This document shows, piece by piece, positions 17,146 to 26,686 of a stretch of 64,000 nucleotides of DNA (the stretch's first letter is position 1; every line of letters begins with the position of its first letter). Source of the DNA: Pseudomonas sp. RIT-562 (GTDB lineage Bacteria; Pseudomonadota; Gammaproteobacteria; Pseudomonadales; Pseudomonadaceae); assembly GCF_026241895.1 (NCBI RefSeq), contig NZ_JAPJIV010000002.1, positions 372,001 to 436,000 of the forward strand. The letters run 5' to 3'. The notes beneath the pieces are model-generated. The model did no database searches, was not told the DNA's origin, and was given only the letters and a program-made list of their open reading frames with translations. The position numbers and the translations under genes are program-made.

Positions 17146-18090
17146 TTACTCCTCTGCCCCGGCAGCTGAATGCGAACTCATGTCCATCCCTTCCATATGG
17201 GCCACTTCTTTCTCTTTCTTCTCGTGGTGCATCGGCTTGCCCGGTTTCATGCCTTCGTACTTGTCGACGATGAACTGGAACAGGTTCGGCGTAACCGAGG
17301 AGTAGAGCTCGACTGGGTTGTTCTGGCTTGGTTTGGTAAGGGCTTCGTATTCAGCTTTTTCCAGCTGTTTAGGTGCCTTTTTGACTTCACTTACCCAGGC
17401 GTCGAAATTCTCCTGGGAAGTCGAGATCGCTTTGAATTTCATGCCGGTGAAACCTGCGCCGCTGTAGTTGGCAGAGATGCCTTCCATTTCAGCGTCACGG
17501 TTGGCAATCAGGTGCAACTTGGTCTGCATGCCGGCCATCGCGTAGATCTGGCCGCCCAGGCCCGGAATGAAGAACGAGTTCATTACCGAGTCCGAAGTCA
17601 CTTTGAAGTTGACCGGGGTATTCGTCGGGAACACGATCTTGTTGACCGTGGCGATGCCCTGTTCTGGATAGATGAACACCCACTTCCAGTCCAGCGACAC
17701 CACTTCGATGGTGATCGGCTTGACGTCGGATTCCAGCGGACGATACGGGTCAAGTTCGTGGGTCGACACGTAAGTGACGTAACCCAGCGCAATGATGATC
17801 AGTACTGGAACGGCCCACACCGCGATTTCGATCTTGGTGGAGTGCGACCACTTCGGCGTGTACACGGCGTCCGTGTTGGTCGCGCGGTATTTCCAGGCGA
17901 ACAGGAAGGTCATGACGATGACCGGAACCACGACCAACAGCATCAGCAACGTTGCGGTGATGATCAGGTTTCGCTGCTCCAGGCCCACCTGGCCCGTTGG
18001 ATTGAGCAAGGTCATGTTGCAGCCTGACAGCAGCAACGTGCCGATCAGCGGCAATAAGCCTAGTAGTCTGGGGTACCTGTTTTTACTCAT
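17146..18090 (-). CDS. cyoA: Cytochrome bo3 ubiquinol oxidase subunit II
   Basis: 314 residues. The ATG at 18090 gives a lipoprotein signal peptide with lipobox LLSGC, then two membrane helices and a periplasmic cupredoxin-like domain. The CuA cysteines of cytochrome c oxidases are absent, as expected for a quinol oxidase. An in-frame extension to 18144 would put unrelated residues ahead of the signal peptide and is not used. The C-terminus is rich in K, E, H and M. It is the first gene of the operon. Confidence 0.97.
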   Translation of the reverse strand: MSKNRYPRLLGLLPLIGTLLLSGCNMTLLNPTGQVGLEQRNLIITATLLMLLVVVPVIVMTFLFAWKYRATNTDAVYTPKWSHSTKIEIAVWAVPVLIIIALGYVTYVSTHELDPYRPLESDVKPITIEVVSLDWKWVFIYPEQGIATVNKIVFPTNTPVNFKVTSDSVMNSFFIPGLGGQIYAMAGMQTKLHLIANRDAEMEGISANYSGAGFTGMKFKAISTSQENFDAWVSEVKKAPKQLEKAEYEALTKPSQNNPVELYSSVTPNLFQFIVDKYEGMKPGKPMHHEKKEKEVAHMEGMDMSSHSAAGAEE

Positions 18091-18847
18091 CTCACGACCT
18101 CTAAAGCAGCTTGCGCAATGCAGTTGGGTTTTGATCGCCAACACTTCACCCTGCCAAGGGTTGGCATTTTCTTGGATTGAATAAGGGCTGCCCGTCGCGC
18201 GTCAGACGCTGTTCGACAAATCCTGGGCCAGCGGTGAGTTCTTATTCGAATTCGTGGTCAAAGGCCTTGTTACAGACCAATTCCATTTGGTGCGGATAAT
18301 TGGAAGGCACCGACACCTGGGGAGTCGCATGAAGCGGTGAAGCTTCTCGACACCCTGTTCTGCTCTGGGGTGAGCAGTGCCGGGAATTCAGTGGTGGCGA
18401 TTGTAGATATGTAACGTTTTATAAACCATGTCTCATCCCGAAATAATTTTTATCCATTCCAGCAACAATCATTCACGGTTTTCGCAAAAGTGCGCCATGG
18501 TATCGAAAATAATTCTCAACAAAAACACCAAAAATAGTAGGTCTACCGGGCGCAGTTCAGACAGTATCGAAGGCCCTTCAGCCTCGCGCCACCTCGCCGT
18601 AGCCCCTATATGACAAGGGCTCCGGCAAATCGCCGGGGCCTGTTAAAACTGCCTGTTCGAGGTTTTTCGGCTGCGCAGCGCTTACCCGAAAACCAGGCCA
18701 ATTCGATCGTGCAGAACTGCGCCAATCAGCCATCCTGAAACGCCTTGCGACATCAGCGCTGTGACAACATGTCGCACACCTGTCGCACCCTTGACTGTCA
18801 CACATCACGCTCTTTTTACTTCTGGAGTGAAACAGGCTTTTACCCAC
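18091..18847. other. Long intergenic region upstream of cyoA
   Basis: No convincing gene is present; short open frames lack ribosome sites and family resemblance. The stretch 18400-18560 is AT-rich relative to the surroundings and is a plausible promoter or UP region for cyoA. TGTCGCA repeats lie at 18745-18788. No clear TTGAT-N4-ATCAA (Anr) site was found. Confidence 0.6.
18745..18788. promoter_or_regulatory. TGTCGCA repeat array upstream of cyoA/dsbB
   Basis: TTGCGACA (inverted) at about 18745-18752 is followed by TGTCGCAC at 18770-18777 and again at 18781-18788, the last two 11 bases apart. Inverted GCGACA/TGTCGC pairs resemble sites of RegA/PrrA/RoxR-type redox regulators, and RoxSR is known to control cyo in pseudomonads. 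The assignment is tentative, and the distance to cyoA (about 660 bases) is large. Confidence 0.3.
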
Positions 18848-18890
18848 AAAAAATGCCCCGGACCTCTCACGAAGGACCGGGGCATTTTTG
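18848..18890 (-). terminator. Rho-independent terminator after dsbB
   Basis: Stem AATGCCCCGGACC/GGACCGGGGCATT around a 9-base loop, with A and T runs on both sides. It lies 29 bases past the dsbB stop and may work in both directions. Confidence 0.85.
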
Positions 18891-18918
18891 TCAGGACGAT
18901 TGTCGAGGCGATTACACC

Positions 18919-19428
18919 TCAGCCCAGCGCTTTGCGATTACGCACAGTTAGCAACGGCACCAGAACCACGATCAGCACAAATGCCACCAGTGCCCACTGG
19001 GCCAGGGAAAGGCCCAGGATCGGTGGGTACGGAGTGGAACAGAAACCGTCGACCTGGAACCCCAGCGGGAAGACCTTCGCCAGCGGCAGGCCATCGACAA
19101 TCGGCTGCAGCACATCAATGCCGCAGCTGACCGCCGGGTAGAACTGGGTGTAGACGTGATGGCCGGCCACTGCGACACCGGCCAGCGCGCAGATCACCAC
19201 CAGGGTTTCGAGGACGGTGATGCTGCGACGGGTGCGCATTGCCGCGCCGATAAAGGCAAACACCGCGATCAGCAACAATGCATAACGTTGCAGGATGCAT
19301 AGCGGGCAAGGCGCCTCGCCCAGGACGATTTGCATGTACAACGCGCCGCCGATCAGCGCCAGGCAGATGATACCCAGCAACACCAGGTAGCGCCGCTCAC
19401 GGCCCAACCGCATCGTTTCCTCGCTCAT
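18919..19428 (-). CDS. dsbB: Disulfide bond formation protein B
   Basis: 169 residues, four membrane helices. The redox pair C41-P-L-C44 (CPLC) lies in the first periplasmic loop and C102/C130 in the second, the complete DsbB set. It reoxidises DsbA and passes electrons to ubiquinone. The location upstream of a quinol oxidase operon, on the same strand, fits a link to the respiratory chain, but the terminator shows it is a separate unit. Confidence 0.94.
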   Translation of the reverse strand: MSEETMRLGRERRYLVLLGIICLALIGGALYMQIVLGEAPCPLCILQRYALLLIAVFAFIGAAMRTRRSITVLETLVVICALAGVAVAGHHVYTQFYPAVSCGIDVLQPIVDGLPLAKVFPLGFQVDGFCSTPYPPILGLSLAQWALVAFVLIVVLVPLLTVRNRKALG

Positions 19429-19592
19429 TGCATTTCCCTTCTGAATATCGATTGACCGGAAGTCTACACGCTGGCCCCGGGCTTGGAGAGCCCGAGGTGC
19501 GCTGAATAGATGTCGGGGAATAAACGACAGGGCGGTTAAGAAGGGATTAACTTGGGGCAGTTTCCAGATTTTTTGGACTGGCCACTGGCCTC

Positions 19593-19663
19593 TTCGCGAA
19601 CAAGCCCGCTCCCACAGCTAGAACGCATTCCAAACTGTGGGAGCGGGCTTGCTCGGGAAAGCG
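19593..19663. repeat. REPIN, family C
   Basis: Arms TTCGCGAACAAGCCCGCTCC and GTGGGAGCGGGCTTGCTCGG in opposite orientation around about 25 bases, between dsbB and the binding-protein gene. Confidence 0.85.
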
Positions 19664-19668
19664 GTTGA

Positions 19669-20445
19669 TCAGTCGCCGTAGATATCCGACTTGAAGTACT
19701 TCTCGGAGATCTTCAGGTATTCGCCATTGGCGCGAATGCCGTCTATTGCGCTATTGAGCTCGCTGACCAGCTCGGTGTTGCCCTTGCGCACCGCAATCCC
19801 GGCGCCCTCGCCGACGTATTTCGGGTCCTTGAGTTCAGGACCGACGAACGCATAGCCTTTGCCGCGGGGCATCGACAGGAAGTCATTCAGCGGAATGGTG
19901 TCGGCGAAGATGGCGTCAAGGCGACCGGCTGCCAAGTCCATGTAGATCTCTTCGTTATTGCTGTAACGCTTGACGTTGACACCCTTGGGCTCGAACACCT
20001 CAGTGGCGTAGCGGTCAGTGGTGGTGGCGCGCTGCACGCCGACGTTCTTGCCCTTGAGGCTGGCGTATTGGTCATCCACCACCGCGCCGTCTTTCATCAC
20101 CAGACGCGATGAAGTGAAGTAGTACTTGTGGGTGAAATCCACCGACTTCTTGCGGTCTTCGTTGATGGTCATGGACGACAGGGCCATGTCGATTTTCTTC
20201 ACTTTCAGCGAAGGAATCAGCCCGTCGAACTCACCTTCGACCCACACACACTTGACCTTCATCTGCGCGCACAGGGCGTTGCCGATGTCGTAGTCGAAAC
20301 CGACGATCTCACCCTTGTCAGTCTTGGAGGCAAACGGTGGGTAAGCTGCTTCGATGCCGATGCGCAAGGTTTTCTCGGCGGCGAACACAGAGCTGCACGC
20401 CAACAGGCTCAGGGCCAGACCGGTGATGAGGGGGAATTGCTTCAT
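19669..20445 (-). CDS. Periplasmic amino-acid-binding protein of an ABC transporter
   Basis: 258 residues from the ATG at 20445, which gives a normal signal peptide ([22 protein letters not shown]). The mature part is a type II binding protein: [12 protein letters not shown], the [10 protein letters not shown] loop and [18 protein letters not shown] match the lysine/arginine/ornithine/histidine-binding group. The pairs DLAAGRLDA and [13 protein letters not shown] are typical. No permease or ATPase genes adjoin it, so it is an orphan that must use a transporter encoded elsewhere. A basic amino-acid ligand is likely. Confidence 0.88.
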   Translation of the reverse strand: MKQFPLITGLALSLLACSSVFAAEKTLRIGIEAAYPPFASKTDKGEIVGFDYDIGNALCAQMKVKCVWVEGEFDGLIPSLKVKKIDMALSSMTINEDRKKSVDFTHKYYFTSSRLVMKDGAVVDDQYASLKGKNVGVQRATTTDRYATEVFEPKGVNVKRYSNNEEIYMDLAAGRLDAIFADTIPLNDFLSMPRGKGYAFVGPELKDPKYVGEGAGIAVRKGNTELVSELNSAIDGIRANGEYLKISEKYFKSDIYGD

Positions 20446-20612
20446 ATTCGTTCTCTCGCGGGTTGTTGTTGGTTTGGCAAGACAGAAGAACAAGCTGGAA
20501 CAGGGGACGGCCTTTTTTGTACTTATAATTCCATACTGGACTTTTGTGTACTGGTCGTCAATCGGGCGATCGGCCGGTGGTCGGGAGACCCTGGGGTGAG
20601 ACTGGAGGCCTT

Positions 20613-20690
20613 ATCGCGAGCAGGCTCACTCCTACAGGGGATCTTCGTCGGACATGAAGATCCTCTGTAGGAGTGAGCCTGCTCGCGATG
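20613..20690. repeat. REPIN, family B
   Basis: Arms ATCGCGAGCAGGCTCACTCC and GTAGGAGTGAGCCTGCTCGC around about 30 bases, between the binding-protein gene and moaE. Confidence 0.88.
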
Positions 20691-20716
20691 GCATAACTGA
20701 GAGAAATGAAGACCAA

Positions 20717-21166
20717 CTACTTCCAGCGATCCGCCGCCGCATGATCACTGTCGCGCCCTTCCACCCAACGTGGCCCGTCGCTGGTGTTTTCCTTCTTCCA
20801 GAACGGCGCACGGGTTTTCAGGTAGTCCATGACGAAGGCGCAGGCGTCGAATGCCGCCTGGCGATGGGCGCTGGCGGCGCCGACAAAGACGATCGGCTCA
20901 CCCGGTTCAAGGGCGCCAATGCGGTGCAGCACTTCCAACTTGAGCAGCGGCCAGCGCTGTTCGGCCTCCAGAGCAATCTTGCCCAGGGCCTTTTCAGTCA
21001 TGCCTGGATAATGCTCAAGAAACATCCCGGCCACGTCGAGCCCGTCATTGAAGTCGCGCACGTAGCCGACAAAACTCACCACCGCTCCCACGCCGACGTT
21101 GGCAGCGTGCATGGCATTGAGTTCAGCGCCCGGGTCGAACGCCGTGGACTGCACGCGAATCGCCAT
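20717..21166 (-). CDS. moaE: Molybdopterin synthase large subunit
   Basis: 149 residues, usual MoaE length. It has GAVVSFVGYVRDF near the N-terminus, LEHYPGMTEKAL, and the catalytic lysine region KTRAPFWKKE. Together with MoaD it inserts two sulfurs into precursor Z (cPMP) to form molybdopterin. It lies 2 bases after moaD. Confidence 0.96.
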   Translation of the reverse strand: MAIRVQSTAFDPGAELNAMHAANVGVGAVVSFVGYVRDFNDGLDVAGMFLEHYPGMTEKALGKIALEAEQRWPLLKLEVLHRIGALEPGEPIVFVGAASAHRQAAFDACAFVMDYLKTRAPFWKKENTSDGPRWVEGRDSDHAAADRWK

Positions 21167-21168
21167 GT

Positions 21169-21411
21169 TCAGCCCCCGGTCACGGTCGGAAAGAACGCGA
21201 CTTCATCGCCATCACTTACCGGCTCATCGAGCTGGCAGAGGTCTTCGTTGCGGGCGCACATCAGGTTCTGCTCCGTCAGCACCACAGCGCCGTCGCGCCG
21301 GGCCAGCAACTCGCGCACATCGTCGACAGTGGCGAAATCACCCGAGACCTGCATGGAATCGACCCCCATCGCTTCACGATAACGGGCGAAAAACTTCACA
21401 GTGATGTTCAT
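21169..21411 (-). CDS. moaD: Molybdopterin synthase sulfur carrier subunit
   Basis: 80 residues, ubiquitin-like fold. The C-terminal Gly-Gly (VTGG), the site of adenylation and thiocarboxylation, is intact. The ATG at 21411 overlaps the moaC stop by 4 bases, indicating translational coupling. Confidence 0.95.
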   Translation of the reverse strand: MNITVKFFARYREAMGVDSMQVSGDFATVDDVRELLARRDGAVVLTEQNLMCARNEDLCQLDEPVSDGDEVAFFPTVTGG

Positions 21412-21881
21412 AGCGGCTCCGCCTGGAAATGCCCGCTCTTGCCGCCGACTTTCTCCAACAAACGCACGCTTTCGATGACCATGCCGCGGTCCACCGCCTT
21501 GCACATGTCATAGATAGTCAGAGCGGCAACGCTGGCTGCGGTCAGCGCTTCCATTTCCACCCCTGTCTGCCCGGACAACTTGCAGCGCGCGACGATGCGC
21601 ACGCTGTCGTCGCCTTCGGCACTGAGCTCGACCTTGACGCCGGTGAGCATCAGCGGATGGCACAGTGGAATCAGATCGCTGGTCTTTTTCGCCGCCTGAA
21701 TGCCGGCAATCCGTGCCACGGCAAACACATCACCCTTGGGATGACCGCCGCTGACGATCATCTGCAGCGTTTCGGGCAGCATGCGCACCAGCGCCTGGGC
21801 CGTAGCTTCGCGGAAGGTCACGGCTTTTTCGGTGACGTCGACCATGTTGGCGCGACCTTGGGAATCGAGATGAGTCAGCAC
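21408..21881 (-). CDS. moaC: Cyclic pyranopterin monophosphate synthase accessory protein
   Basis: 157 residues. Conserved blocks [35 protein letters not shown] and [20 protein letters not shown] identify MoaC, which with MoaA makes cPMP from GTP. It is the first gene of the moaCDE operon; moaA and moaB are not in the window. Confidence 0.97.
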   Translation of the reverse strand: MLTHLDSQGRANMVDVTEKAVTFREATAQALVRMLPETLQMIVSGGHPKGDVFAVARIAGIQAAKKTSDLIPLCHPLMLTGVKVELSAEGDDSVRIVARCKLSGQTGVEMEALTAASVAALTIYDMCKAVDRGMVIESVRLLEKVGGKSGHFQAEPL

Positions 21882-21963
21882 GGGGTTACTCCTGATCAGG
21901 AGTGGCGATTGTAAACCTGCGGGTCAATTTTTCGCGAGTGTGATTACAGCCACAGCGCAAATC

Positions 21964-22058
21964 CCCTGTAGGAGCGAGCCTGCTCGCGATAGCGGTAATT
22001 CAGTCAAAATTGATATTGCTTGTCAGACCGCTATCGCGAGCAGGCTCACTCCTACATT
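21964..22058. repeat. REPIN, family B
   Basis: Arms CTGTAGGAGCGAGCCTGCTC and GAGCAGGCTCACTCCTACA in opposite orientation around about 45 bases, between the PhoH-family gene terminator and moaC. Confidence 0.88.
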
Positions 22059-22077
22059 TGGATTTGTGTTCATGCAC

Positions 22078-22114
22078 AAAAAAACCGGCGGCCCATAAGG
22101 CCGCCCGGTTTCGG
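22078..22114 (-). terminator. Rho-independent terminator of the PIN-PhoH gene
   Basis: Stem AAACCGG(C)GGCC/GGCC(G)CCCGGTTT around CATAA, with an A run on the plus strand that becomes a T run on the minus strand. Confidence 0.8.
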
Positions 22115-22121
22115 TGAGGGG

Positions 22122-23516
22122 TTACAAATGCGTCTCTGCGTATTCAGCCAGAATCGAGCGAGGCACCCCTTGCAGGGTGATGTGCACACCGTTGGGGAAA
22201 TCTTTGAAGCGTTCAGTGAGGTACGTCAGCCCGGAGCTGGTCGCGGACAGGTAAGGGGTGTCGATCTGCGCCAGGTTGCCCAGGCACACCACTTTGGAAC
22301 CGGCGCCCGCACGGGTGATGATGGTTTTCATCTGGTGCGGCGTGAGGTTCTGGCATTCGTCGATCAGGATCAGGCTCTGCTGGAAACTGCGACCCCGGAT
22401 GTAGTTGAGGGATTTGAACTGCAACGGCACTTTGCTGAGGATGTAGTCGACGCTGCCATGGGTATTTTCATCATCCATGTGCAAGGCTTCGAGGTTGTCG
22501 GTAATGGCACCCAGCCATGGCTCCATTTTTTCCGCTTCGGTACCGGGCAAGAAACCGATCTCCTGGTCCAGGCCCTGCACGCTGCGGGTCGCGATGATGC
22601 GACGGTAGCGTTTGCTGACCATGGTCTGCTCGATCGCAGCAGCCAGGGCCAGGATGGTTTTACCGGAACCGGCGGCGCCGGACAGGTTGACCAGGTGAAT
22701 GTCCGGATCCAGCAAGGCGTACAGCGCCAGGCTCTGATAGATGTCACGTGGTTTCAGGCCCCAGGCTTCCTGGTGCAACAGGGGTTCCTGGTGCAGGTCG
22801 AGAATCAGCAGGCGGTCTTCTTCGATCTCCTTGATCCAGCCGACAAAACCCTGCTCGTCGATAATGAATTCATTGATGTGCACCGCTGGCAGATTGTCGA
22901 TCAACTGCACCTGGTGCCAGGTACGCCCATGGTCCTGACGGGTTTCGACATTTTTCACACGGTCCCAGAACGAGCCGTCCATGTTGTGATAACCATTGGG
23001 CAGCAACGAAACGTCGTCCACCAGCTGGTCGGTGCTGTAGTCCTCGGCTGCGATGCCACAGGCCCGGGCCTTGAGGCGCATGTTGATGTCTTTAGTGACC
23101 AGCACCACGGGCAACTTGGGCTCGCGCGCATGCAGGTCGATCAACTGGTTGATGATGATGTTGTCGTTCAGATGTTCGGGCAGGATGATGTTCGGTTCGG
23201 CGCGTTTGCTCATCAGAATTGACAGCAAACCCTTGGGCCCACTTTTGCCCCGCTGGATCGGTACCCCCAGTTCAACGTCTTCAGGGCTGGCTTCACCCAG
23301 TGTCTTGTCGATCAGGCGAATCGCCTGGCGGCATTCCGCAGCCACGCTGTGATGCCCGCTCTTGAGCTTGTCCAGCTCCTCAAGCACGGTCATTGGGATG
23401 GCGACGTGGTGTTCTTCGAAATTAAGCAGGGCGTTTGGATCGTGAATCAATACGTTGGTATCGAGTACATAAAGGATAGGCTGGTTGGAGGAAGAACTAC
23501 GTCCGTGATCATCCAT
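22122..23516 (-). CDS. PIN domain-PhoH ATPase fusion protein
   Basis: 464 residues. Residues 1-150 form a PIN nuclease domain with acidic residues D19 (VLDTN), E46-E47 and D143 (TKDINMR). Residues about 250-464 are a PhoH-type P-loop ATPase with Walker A GAAGSGKT (280-287) and Walker B LILIDECQNL. PIN-PhoH proteins (PhoH2 type) are thought to couple RNA cleavage to ATP-driven unwinding. The gene stands alone with its own terminator. The ATG at 23516 (MDDHGRSSSS) is the first start in frame. Confidence 0.92.
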   Translation of the reverse strand: MDDHGRSSSSNQPILYVLDTNVLIHDPNALLNFEEHHVAIPMTVLEELDKLKSGHHSVAAECRQAIRLIDKTLGEASPEDVELGVPIQRGKSGPKGLLSILMSKRAEPNIILPEHLNDNIIINQLIDLHAREPKLPVVLVTKDINMRLKARACGIAAEDYSTDQLVDDVSLLPNGYHNMDGSFWDRVKNVETRQDHGRTWHQVQLIDNLPAVHINEFIIDEQGFVGWIKEIEEDRLLILDLHQEPLLHQEAWGLKPRDIYQSLALYALLDPDIHLVNLSGAAGSGKTILALAAAIEQTMVSKRYRRIIATRSVQGLDQEIGFLPGTEAEKMEPWLGAITDNLEALHMDDENTHGSVDYILSKVPLQFKSLNYIRGRSFQQSLILIDECQNLTPHQMKTIITRAGAGSKVVCLGNLAQIDTPYLSATSSGLTYLTERFKDFPNGVHITLQGVPRSILAEYAETHL

Positions 23517-23853
23517 ACTCGGTCACCTTTGTGGGAGCCATTCGACGCAATACCATGACAGTGCTGCGCCTCGAAGTGGCCACCGAATTCACCTGCGAGG
23601 ATTCAAGTGAACTGCACACACAACTGGGTCTTGGGAGACGCCACCTGTGTTGCAGGTTTCGGCGGTCTGTCTTCGTAATACTCCAAAACAGGTGACAGGA
23701 AAAAGTACTTTGACGCTTTTTTGAAGTTTATTTTTCAGAGTGACGAAAAGCCCTTGGCGTGCAGGCAATGTGCCGTTAAAGTCGGAAGTCCGCCTGCATC
23801 GAAACTCCTCGCAAATTCGCCCCGCGCCCAATGTTTCCGGGCTTTCCCCCTAT
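23517..23853. other. Intergenic region between PIN-PhoH and deacetylase genes
   Basis: No gene recognised. It must hold the promoter of the PIN-PhoH gene. The segment 23695-23735 is AT-rich, with runs of A and T, but I could not define -35 and -10 elements with confidence. Confidence 0.5.
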
Positions 23854-24978
23854 TCAGCGAAAACCGTCCTGACAGTCGTCCCAACCGATGCCACTGGGTG
23901 CCGTTTGCGTGATCAGCCAAGGCAGCGCCGTTTTCACCCCATCCTGCTTCACATTGAAGTTGATCACCCCGTGACGCCATAGCAGCATCAGGGTCAGCAC
24001 CCGTTGCGCGGCCTGATTACCCTTGAGCTTGCCCGCTCCGTCCTGGGCGTCGATGTCCCACAACGCCACCTGCAAGCCCTGCGCCTTGAAGAAGGCCGCG
24101 GCGTCCGCTCGACGTTGGCCATCGGGCGGGCGAAACAGCGGCACATAGTTTTCCGGCAGCTTGCTTTTCACCAGGTCGGCGCTGCGCCGTACCGAGTCCT
24201 GCCAATCCTGCCAATAGCTGTGGGAACGAAACTCCCAGCCCTGGACGCCGATGCACTGCTGTGAATAAGTCGACTGCAGGCTGGACACCGAGCGCTCGGC
24301 AAGTCGCGCCTGGATGTCCTTGCCCAGCACGAAAAAAGTGCCGCTGATATTCGCCTTGCGCAGGTAATCGGTGACCCAGGCGGTGTTGTCCGGGATAGCG
24401 TTGGCGGCGCTGTCGAAGGTCAGCAGAAACAGCCGGTCATGCATGTGCTCGCCGTTGCGCTCATAGTCGCCAAAACGATCGACTTCGCTAGGGGTCTGCG
24501 GGAACAGCGCAGCCTTGCGCAACAGTTCGTCGAGGTACTGCGCGTGGAACAGGCGGCTCGGCTCGGCCCATTTGATGTAGTAGCTGTCGTCGCTTACCTG
24601 GAACTTGGCGGCCTGTTCGCGCAGGGTCGCCATATCTTCCACCAGGAAGCAGAACGAGGCGTCCTGATCGCAGCTCTGCTGGGCGAAGTCATAGTTGGTC
24701 AGCAGGCGCTGCCACAGGCGCTCGCGCAGCTGTTGCACGGCATCCGCATTGATCGTGCGCAGGCCCAGGCGTTGCGCCAGGCTGGCGTCGTCCATGGACT
24801 CACTGGCCAGCAGCACTCGCGCAAACATGAGGATCTCGGCCCGCGACGCGACGTCGAACAGGGTCGGGTTGCCGAGCTGTTCGGGCCAGGTGCTGCGGTC
24901 GAGCGTCGCCACCTCGCCGGGTGCAGCCGTGGCGCCTAGGCTGATGAGGCAGGCAAGGGCTAGAAAAACGATACGCAA
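23854..24978 (-). CDS. Polysaccharide deacetylase-like protein, degenerate metal site
   Basis: 374 residues from the TTG at 24978, which has GGAG 7 bases upstream and starts a signal peptide (RIVFLALACLISLGATAA). A GTG at 25011 is an alternative. Residues 180-374 resemble the NodB/CE4 fold: LLTFDS at 185-190 for motif 1, RSHSYWQD at 251-258 for motif 2 and RPPDG at 283-287 for motif 3. The usual metal ligands Asp-His-His appear here as Ser190, His253 and Asp258, so activity is doubtful or altered. The N-terminal 180 residues are helical and unrecognised. It is exported to the periplasm; the substrate is unknown. Confidence 0.75.
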   Translation of the reverse strand: MRIVFLALACLISLGATAAPGEVATLDRSTWPEQLGNPTLFDVASRAEILMFARVLLASESMDDASLAQRLGLRTINADAVQQLRERLWQRLLTNYDFAQQSCDQDASFCFLVEDMATLREQAAKFQVSDDSYYIKWAEPSRLFHAQYLDELLRKAALFPQTPSEVDRFGDYERNGEHMHDRLFLLTFDSAANAIPDNTAWVTDYLRKANISGTFFVLGKDIQARLAERSVSSLQSTYSQQCIGVQGWEFRSHSYWQDWQDSVRRSADLVKSKLPENYVPLFRPPDGQRRADAAAFFKAQGLQVALWDIDAQDGAGKLKGNQAAQRVLTLMLLWRHGVINFNVKQDGVKTALPWLITQTAPSGIGWDDCQDGFR

Positions 24979-25040
24979 TGGGATGTCTCCATAACAAAAC
25001 CCGCGCGGCACTATAGCCGATCCGACAGCTTGGCCGCGTC

Positions 25041-25137
25041 CCCCTGTAGGAGTGAGCCTGCTCGCGATCGCGGTGGGTCAGCCATCATCAATGATGAATG
25101 TGAAACCGCCATCGCGAGCAGGCTCACTCCTACAAGG
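25041..25137. repeat. REPIN, family B
   Basis: Arms CCTGTAGGAGTGAGCCTGCT and AGCAGGCTCACTCCTACAAG around about 50 bases, between the divergent deacetylase and yaaA genes. Confidence 0.88.
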
Positions 25138-25234
25138 GAACTGCGTGCAGCCGCCGATCACCTATCACACCCATAGCTGGAGTCAACACGAACAACCCCC
25201 TAGAATCGCCGCCACGATTAAAGGAGACGACTTC

Positions 25235-26014
25235 ATGCTGATGGTGATTTCCCCCGCCAAGACCCTCGACTACGAAACACCGCCGGCCACCCAGCGCTTC
25301 ACCCAGCCGCAGTACCTCGACCATTCCCAGGAGCTGATCCTGCAGTTGCGCGAGCTCACGCCCGCACAGATCAGCGCACTGATGCATGTCTCCGACAAGA
25401 TCGGCGGGCTCAACGCCGCGCGTTTTGGCAGCTGGACACCCGCGTTCACCCCGGAAAACGCCAAGCAGGCATTGCTGGCCTTCAAGGGTGACGTCTACAC
25501 CGGGCTCAACGCGCAAACCTTCAGCGAAACCGATTTCGATTACGCCCAGGAGCATTTGCGCATGCTCTCAGGTCTTTACGGCCTGCTGCGGCCCCTGGAC
25601 CTGATGCAACCGTATCGGCTGGAGATGGGCACCAAACTCGCCAACGCCCGCGGCAAGGATCTATATGCCTTCTGGGGTACACGCATCAGCGAATGGTTGA
25701 ACGAAGCCCTGGCTGACCAGGGTGACGACGTGCTGCTGAACCTTGCCTCCAACGAGTATTTCTCCGCAGTCAAACGCAGCGCCCTGAACGCGCGCATCAT
25801 CAATACCGAGTTCAAGGACCTGAAAAACGGCCAGTACAAGATCATCAGTTTCTACGCGAAAAAAGCCCGCGGGATGATGAGCCGTTTTGTCATTGAAGAG
25901 CGCATCAAAGACCCGCAAGCGCTCAAGCAGTTTGACGTCCAGGGCTATCGGTTCAGTGCCGAGCAGTCCAAACCGGACAACCTGGTGTTCCTTCGCGATC
26001 ACGCTCCCGAGTGA
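25235..26014 (+). CDS. yaaA: Peroxide stress protein YaaA
   Basis: 259 residues, UPF0246 family. [14 protein letters not shown] at the start, [10 protein letters not shown], the [19 protein letters not shown] block and [12 protein letters not shown] are diagnostic. YaaA lowers intracellular free iron during peroxide stress. AAGGAG lies just before the ATG at 25235, which rules out the longer frame beginning at 25052. Single-gene unit followed by a hairpin at 26023. Confidence 0.96.
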   Translation: MLMVISPAKTLDYETPPATQRFTQPQYLDHSQELILQLRELTPAQISALMHVSDKIGGLNAARFGSWTPAFTPENAKQALLAFKGDVYTGLNAQTFSETDFDYAQEHLRMLSGLYGLLRPLDLMQPYRLEMGTKLANARGKDLYAFWGTRISEWLNEALADQGDDVLLNLASNEYFSAVKRSALNARIINTEFKDLKNGQYKIISFYAKKARGMMSRFVIEERIKDPQALKQFDVQGYRFSAEQSKPDNLVFLRDHAPE

Positions 26015-26022
26015 TGCACCAG

Positions 26023-26050
26023 GGCGGCGCACAAGCTTGTGTGCGCCGCC
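26023..26050 (+). terminator. Hairpin after yaaA
   Basis: Strong stem GGCGGCGCACA/TGTGCGCCGCC with a loop of about 6 bases, followed by only GTTT. It is a probable but weak terminator. Confidence 0.6.
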
Positions 26051-26158
26051 GTTTGATCGTCTGACAATCCCCCTCCTATATCGCCGACAATCTGGCGCCA
26101 AAAATACAGCACCCATTCCCCTAACTTTTGTTTCACTCGACGTCGATGATTTTTTTCA

Positions 26159-26193
26159 GTAGTGGCACCAAAAATTTTTCTCTGTAGTGGCAC
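26159..26193. promoter_or_regulatory. 25-base-spaced direct repeat in the algD leader
   Basis: GTAGTGGCAC occurs at 26159-26168 and again at 26184-26193, each followed by CAAAA or AAAA. The spacing suggests a protein-binding site. The binding protein is unknown. Confidence 0.3.
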
Positions 26194-26686
26194 AAAACTA
26201 TCCCCGTCAATTATGCACCTATATATAAAGGGCGAAACGGCAAGTGCTATCAATATGAGAGCAGTGCCATCTTTGTCAATATTTCAAGAAATTTCAGATT
26301 TCGCGATGGGCGGACAGGAACTATGTCCAAATGCGTCGTTCATACCACCGGTAACGATTATCCGTGAGGTTGTACGAGATAACTTACGCAGATAAGCGAT
26401 TCATGCAGCGAAGTTGTCACATTAACTAGCGCTAACTAATCACTCATTTGGGCAACACTGAAAGGACTGGAGATAAGCCAAACAGCTATCCCCTGAACGG
26501 CCAAGGCTGCGCCCCTATAAACGTGCTCACCTGAGCACCCAACCGCTTGATCTACGGGCCTTTTGCCCGGCATCAAGCGCGCAAGATCTTTGCACGACGG
26601 TCCTCTGAGCCGAGGATCCGCTGCATGACAGGGCAAGCCATAACAATAAAGCCTAGTTGCGCACATCTTGAGTGCACTTATTTAGT

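Noticed and set aside
18428..18613. Small plus-strand frame of 61 codons upstream of cyoA
   Set aside because: No ribosome site, unusual composition and no similarity recognised; it lies in the probable cyo promoter region.
26163..26180. Possible sigma-54 promoter at TGGCAC in the algD leader
   Set aside because: The invariant GC of the -12 element is missing at the required spacing after both TGGCAC copies.
26162..26395. Possible small gene in the algD leader (plus strand, 77 codons)
   Set aside because: No Shine-Dalgarno sequence, AT-rich random composition, no recognisable domain; it lies in a known type of regulatory region.
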